Assembly: GCA_964364885.1 (NCBI GenBank)
Contig: CAYIOA010000041.1
Span: 1 to 7,234 of the forward strand
DNA from: UBA73 sp964364885
Lineage (GTDB): Archaea > Nanobdellota > Nanobdellia > Pacearchaeales > GW2011-AR1
Reading direction: 5' to 3'
Length of the DNA: 7,234 bases
The notes under the pieces: generated by a model
Database searches by the model: none
What the model was told of the DNA's origin: nothing
The model's input: the letters and a program-made list of their open reading frames with translations, nothing else
Made by a program: the position numbers and the translations under genes
In this document: positions 5,263 through 7,234 of the stretch, piece by piece
How positions within the stretch are numbered: position 1 is the first letter of the stretch
Layout of the letters: each line of letters begins with the position of its first letter

Positions 5263-6051
5263 TTATTCTGCTCTTAACAAGGCCTCTCTTTCTGCATACT
5301 TTCTTTGAACTTCAGCAATTTCTGCGTCTCTTTCTTGTCTAAAACTAGAGAGATGGTTCTCTAAAATTTTTCGCGAAGTGGCTTTGCCACTTACGACGGC
5401 TACCCTGCCAATGCCAACGGAATCGCCTAAGGCCCTGAAGTCGGCATCCCAGCCCCTGGCCCTACCGAGAAGGGCACAGGACAGCCCTTCATTTCTGGAA
5501 TAATCCCATTTGAAACTTTCTAAATCCAAAAAGTCATCTTTATTAGCTTTATCATTTAATTTAAAAACTGAGCCATACTGAGAATTTCCATCTTCTTGCA
5601 AAGTGAAAGCAGTTAATGGTATTAACTTTCCCTTACCAAGATTAATTCCTCTTTGTTTTAATTCCTCTGCTAATACCTTAGCAGGCAAATCATTGGGCGT
5701 ATAGGAATCTCCTGCTGTAACTAAAGCCAAACCAAAATTAGTATAATCTCCTTGTAAAAATTTTTTGCTTTTAGATTTAGCGGTTTCTAGTTCTTTTCTA
5801 TCTATAATTCTTGCATCCCCAGGAAGCAGGCCAGTATCTAATAAATGAACCTGCATAAGTGGGCTTGAGCCAGTTAACATTCCCTTTGATTGAGAATATT
5901 TTGATAAATTTCCTCTTAATGTTGGATTAAATCTTTCTATAGATTCATTATATTCCTCTAACACAGAATCATCTAGTACTGAGGCTGATTCATTTGCTTT
6001 ATTTTTTAATGCTACTTGTATTACCATATAAATGGTAAGAGAAGACTCCAT
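5263..6051 (-). CDS. Hypothetical protein with putative DGR variable region
   Basis: The 262-residue protein has no signal peptide or known enzymatic motif. Residues 103-165 (YTNFGLALVTAGDSYTPNDL, then LAEELKQRGINLGKGKLIPL) look like a conserved domain. Residues 181-188 (KWDYSRNE) lead into the segment 189-221, where L190, R197, W201, L208, G215 and R216 are set among residues from GC-rich NNC codons, ending VAVVS. Residues 223-262 are a charged probable coiled coil. The 189-221 segment is 65% GC and A-poor, unlike the rest of the gene. From memory, similar proteins with diversified C-type-lectin-like ends are DGR targets in Woesearchaeota/Pacearchaeota. The start is unsettled: ATG 6051 is the longest, but an in-frame ATG at 6027 has a TATA-like TTTATGAA at 6052-6059 at leaderless distance and may be the real one. 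Numbering here uses 6051. Its role is probably binding of variable ligands (inferred). Confidence 0.8.
   Translation of the reverse strand: MESSLTIYMVIQVALKNKANESASVLDDSVLEEYNESIERFNPTLRGNLSKYSQSKGMLTGSSPLMQVHLLDTGLLPGDARIIDRKELETAKSKSKKFLQGDYTNFGLALVTAGDSYTPNDLPAKVLAEELKQRGINLGKGKLIPLTAFTLQEDGNSQYGSVFKLNDKANKDDFLDLESFKWDYSRNEGLSCALLGRARGWDADFRALGDSVGIGRVAVVSGKATSRKILENHLSSFRQERDAEIAEVQRKYAEREALLRAE
5376..5392. other. Perfect hairpin at the 3' end of the variable region
   Basis: AAGTGGC (5376-5382), loop TTT, GCCACTT (5386-5392): a perfect 7-bp stem with a 3-nt loop. On the coding strand it overlaps the final VSG codons of the putative variable region and runs into KATS. In the Bordetella phage DGR, a short hairpin/cruciform just downstream of the variable region assists target recognition. 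The position here is comparable, with a loop one base shorter than the usual tetraloop. Confidence 0.6.
5386..5487 (-). other. Putative DGR variable region (VR)
   Basis: These 102 nt encode residues 189-222. I counted 40 G, 26 C, 24 T and 12 A on the coding strand: 65% GC and 12% A. The adjacent coding block 5521-5620 has 29% GC and 35% A. At least a dozen codons end in C with varied first two bases (GCC, GGC, TCC, GAC, TTC, GTC, CTC), as expected if AAC codons of a template had their adenines randomised. No matching template repeat or reverse transcriptase is present in the window, so the call rests on composition, codon pattern, the hairpin and family resemblance. Confidence 0.6.
6021..6038. 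repeat. Inverted repeat spanning the alternative start codon
   Basis: TTACCAT (6021-6027), ATAA, ATGGTAA (6032-6038): a perfect 7-bp inverted repeat. On minus it includes the ATG at 6027. If 6027 is the true start, the repeat overlaps the transcription start and could be an operator; otherwise it is simply coding sequence. Confidence 0.4.
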
Positions 6052-6172
6052 TCATAAATCTTTCTCTCTGTTACTCCTTTTTAGTTATCTGTGTGAGAGA
6101 TATGTTATTGGGTGTAAACTAATGTATCCTTTTAGTAACCCTTTGTAACGAACTACTTGTCTCATCTACTAA

Positions 6173-7069
6173 TTAAAATCTCAATTTTTCTTTTTTTAAA
6201 ATACTGATTAAAAACCTTACAAAACCCTGAAGATTATTCTTATACTGCGCATTTTGCAAAACTTCATAATACTTAAATTTTCTTTTTTTCGGGATGTTTA
6301 TCATAGGAAACTTGTTTTTATAAAGAATAAAATTCATTAATAATCTTCCAACTCTGCCATTTCCATCAATAAATGGATGTATTCTCTCAAATTCTATATG
6401 AAAATATGAGGATAATACTAAAGGATGAAGCTTCTTTTTATTGATAGTGTGCCACTTTAATAATTTTGCCATCTGATTAGGAACTTCAGAAGGATTAGGC
6501 GGAATTGACCTTCCTGCAAATACCTGAACAGTTCTGTATCTTCCTGACTGAGAAATTAAATCCTGCCTTAAAGTATTTGCTATCACTAATCTATGTAATT
6601 CCAATATAAACTCTTTTGTTATGTCTTCTTTATAATTCAGTATAAAATCAAATGCTTTTTTATGGTTTATTACTTCATGAATCTCTCTTAATGATTTTTC
6701 TTTTGGAACAATACCATCAAATAACAGATGTGATGTTTCTGATAATGTGAATGTATTACCTTCAATACCTGTAGAGTCGTAAGTAAATAGAGAGCAAAAT
6801 GCTTCGTACCTATTCTCATAATTTTCTCTGGGCTCTTTTGAAAATTCCTTCTTTACCTTGCGCAAAAACTCTTCTTCATCTTTTGTTAAAATTACATCAA
6901 AAATGTTCAATTTTTTATCTGCTTCTTTTTCTTTTTTTTCAAGATACGCTTTACTAAGATTAACTCCTAAATAAATTCGCTCTTTTCTTACTTTCTTTCC
7001 TGTTCTTACTGATTTGACCCTGTAGTAATACTTTCTTCCATTTTTTTCTTGAACTTCATTATGAACCAT
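6173..7069 (-). CDS. Fic-domain protein adenylyltransferase
   Basis: Fic proteins usually transfer AMP from ATP to a hydroxyl side chain of a target protein. This 298-residue protein carries the complete active-site motif HPFIDGNGRVGR (231-242), with catalytic His231, the phosphate-binding Asp-Gly-Asn-Gly loop and Arg242. It also has the N-terminal inhibitory motif (S/T)xxxE(G/N) as STGIEG (99-104), where Glu103 would block the ATP site. It is therefore a class II, self-inhibited Fic protein. The GRYRTVQVFAGRSIPPNPSEV flap region (176-196) is also typical. The N-terminal 50 residues (YYYRVKSVRTGKKVRKERIYLG) are very basic and might bind nucleic acid (inferred). ATG 7069 has a TATA box about 25 nt upstream and no SD, so it is leaderless. 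No antitoxin gene is adjacent, as expected when the inhibitory motif is in cis. The cellular target is unknown. Confidence 0.95.
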   Translation of the reverse strand: MVHNEVQEKNGRKYYYRVKSVRTGKKVRKERIYLGVNLSKAYLEKKEKEADKKLNIFDVILTKDEEEFLRKVKKEFSKEPRENYENRYEAFCSLFTYDSTGIEGNTFTLSETSHLLFDGIVPKEKSLREIHEVINHKKAFDFILNYKEDITKEFILELHRLVIANTLRQDLISQSGRYRTVQVFAGRSIPPNPSEVPNQMAKLLKWHTINKKKLHPLVLSSYFHIEFERIHPFIDGNGRVGRLLMNFILYKNKFPMINIPKKRKFKYYEVLQNAQYKNNLQGFVRFLISILKKEKLRF

Positions 7070-7077
7070 GCGATAAT

Positions 7078-7119
7078 TATGACTACCTGATTTATATATT
7101 TTTCTATAATGTAGTCATA
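7078..7119. repeat. Inverted repeat bracketing the fic promoter
   Basis: TATGACTAC (7078-7086) and GTAGTCATA (7111-7119) form a perfect 9-bp inverted repeat whose arms flank the fic TATA box (7091-7098). This is the arrangement of a regulator binding site. Related copies TATGACCAC (7124-7132) and TATGACCTC (7171-7179) follow in direct orientation. Confidence 0.5.
7091..7098 (-). promoter_or_regulatory. TATA box for fic
   Basis: TATATAAA on the minus strand, within AAATATATAAATC, centred about 25 nt before the ATG at 7069. It predicts a leaderless fic mRNA. Confidence 0.7.
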
Positions 7120-7139
7120 TACTTATGACCACATAAGTA
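7120..7139. repeat. Short palindrome upstream of the fic promoter
   Basis: TACTTATG (7120-7127), ACCA, CATAAGTA (7132-7139): a perfect 8-bp inverted repeat with a 4-nt loop. It adjoins the right arm of the promoter-flanking repeat. It could be part of a compound operator or a hairpin after the upstream tRNA gene. CATAAGT recurs at 7162-7168. Confidence 0.45.
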
Positions 7140-7177
7140 CTGTTTATTTTATTAACGTAGCCATAAGTTCTATGACC

Positions 7178-7234
7178 TCAGTCTATGCGGAATCGAACCG
7201 CGGACCTCTCTGTGTAGACAAAACCCGCCTTTGC
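7178..7234 (-). tRNA. 3' part of a tRNA gene, 5' part outside the window
   Basis: On minus, the canonical T-loop TTCGATT (7191-7197) is flanked by stem strands CGCGG (7198-7202) and CCGCA (7186-7190), with one C-A mismatch at the outer pair. The variable loop AGGTC (7203-7207) precedes it, the 3' acceptor strand TAGACTG (7179-7185) follows, and the discriminator is A (7178). CCA is not encoded. CAGAG (7208-7212) is in the position of the 3' anticodon strand, but the bases before it do not supply a pairing CTCTG, so an intron or a split gene is suspected. The acceptor implies C1-G72 with A73, the combination found in archaeal tRNA-Tyr; this is only a hint, as no anticodon is visible. Confidence 0.6.

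Noticed and set aside
6070..6136. Similar TCCTTTTTAGTTA and TCCTTTTAGTAA segments between fic and the 5263-6051 gene
   Set aside because: They are short, imperfect and AT-rich with no clear function. They could be TATA-like remnants, but chance is enough. I see nothing else in 6052-6172.
6051..6173. Toxin-antitoxin pair of fic with the 5263-6051 gene
   Set aside because: The Fic protein carries its own inhibitory STGIEG motif, the neighbouring protein is nothing like a known Fic antitoxin, and the genes are 121 nt apart.

Overview
The window reads as part of an AT-rich archaeal chromosome, most probably a DPANN archaeon of the Woesearchaeota/Pacearchaeota kind. The evidence is an archaea-type tRNA pseudouridine-54 N1-methyltransferase (TrmY), a short histone-fold protein, TATA boxes centred about 25 nt upstream of several start codons (leaderless transcripts), and a hypothetical protein whose layout matches my recollection of DGR target proteins from these lineages. 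The lineage call is inference; no rRNA or full marker set is present.

Layout, left to right. A hypothetical protein runs off the left edge (1-505, minus). A probable two-gene operon follows on minus: class II lysyl-tRNA synthetase (798-2288) and a 55-residue DUF1931-like histone-fold protein (620-787, GTG start, strong Shine-Dalgarno). A tiny very acidic protein (2405-2506, plus) is transcribed divergently from lysS. Next on minus are a DUF362 protein (2823-3590) and an acylphosphatase-fold protein without its catalytic residues (2531-2806). A secreted protein (3720-4340, plus) diverges from the DUF362 gene and converges on trmY (4351-4965, minus). An almost gene-free stretch of about 300 bases (4966-5262) holds two consecutive nested stem-loops. 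Then come a 262-residue hypothetical protein (5263-6051, minus), a Fic-domain AMP transferase (6173-7069, minus) and the 3' part of a tRNA gene at the right edge (minus).

The most interesting item is the 5263-6051 gene. About 100 bp near its 3' end (5386-5487) is 65% GC and only 12% A on the coding strand. A 100-bp stretch just upstream in the same gene is about 29% GC and 35% A. The block encodes a pattern of fixed W/L/R/G residues mixed with many NNC codons, and overlaps at its 3' end a perfect 7-bp hairpin with a 3-nt loop. This is what the variable region of a diversity-generating retroelement (DGR) target looks like after adenine-directed mutagenesis. No reverse transcriptase or template repeat lies in the window, so the machinery would have to act from elsewhere.

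The remaining genes are mainly translation and tRNA functions (lysS, trmY, tRNA), chromatin (histone fold), and accessory or surface functions (secreted protein, Fic enzyme, putative diversified protein). Promoter placement is informative. The 1-505, lysS, trmY and fic genes have TATA boxes that put transcription start at or very near the start codon. The acidic microprotein has a roughly 10-nt leader carrying a Shine-Dalgarno, and the internal operon gene also has one.
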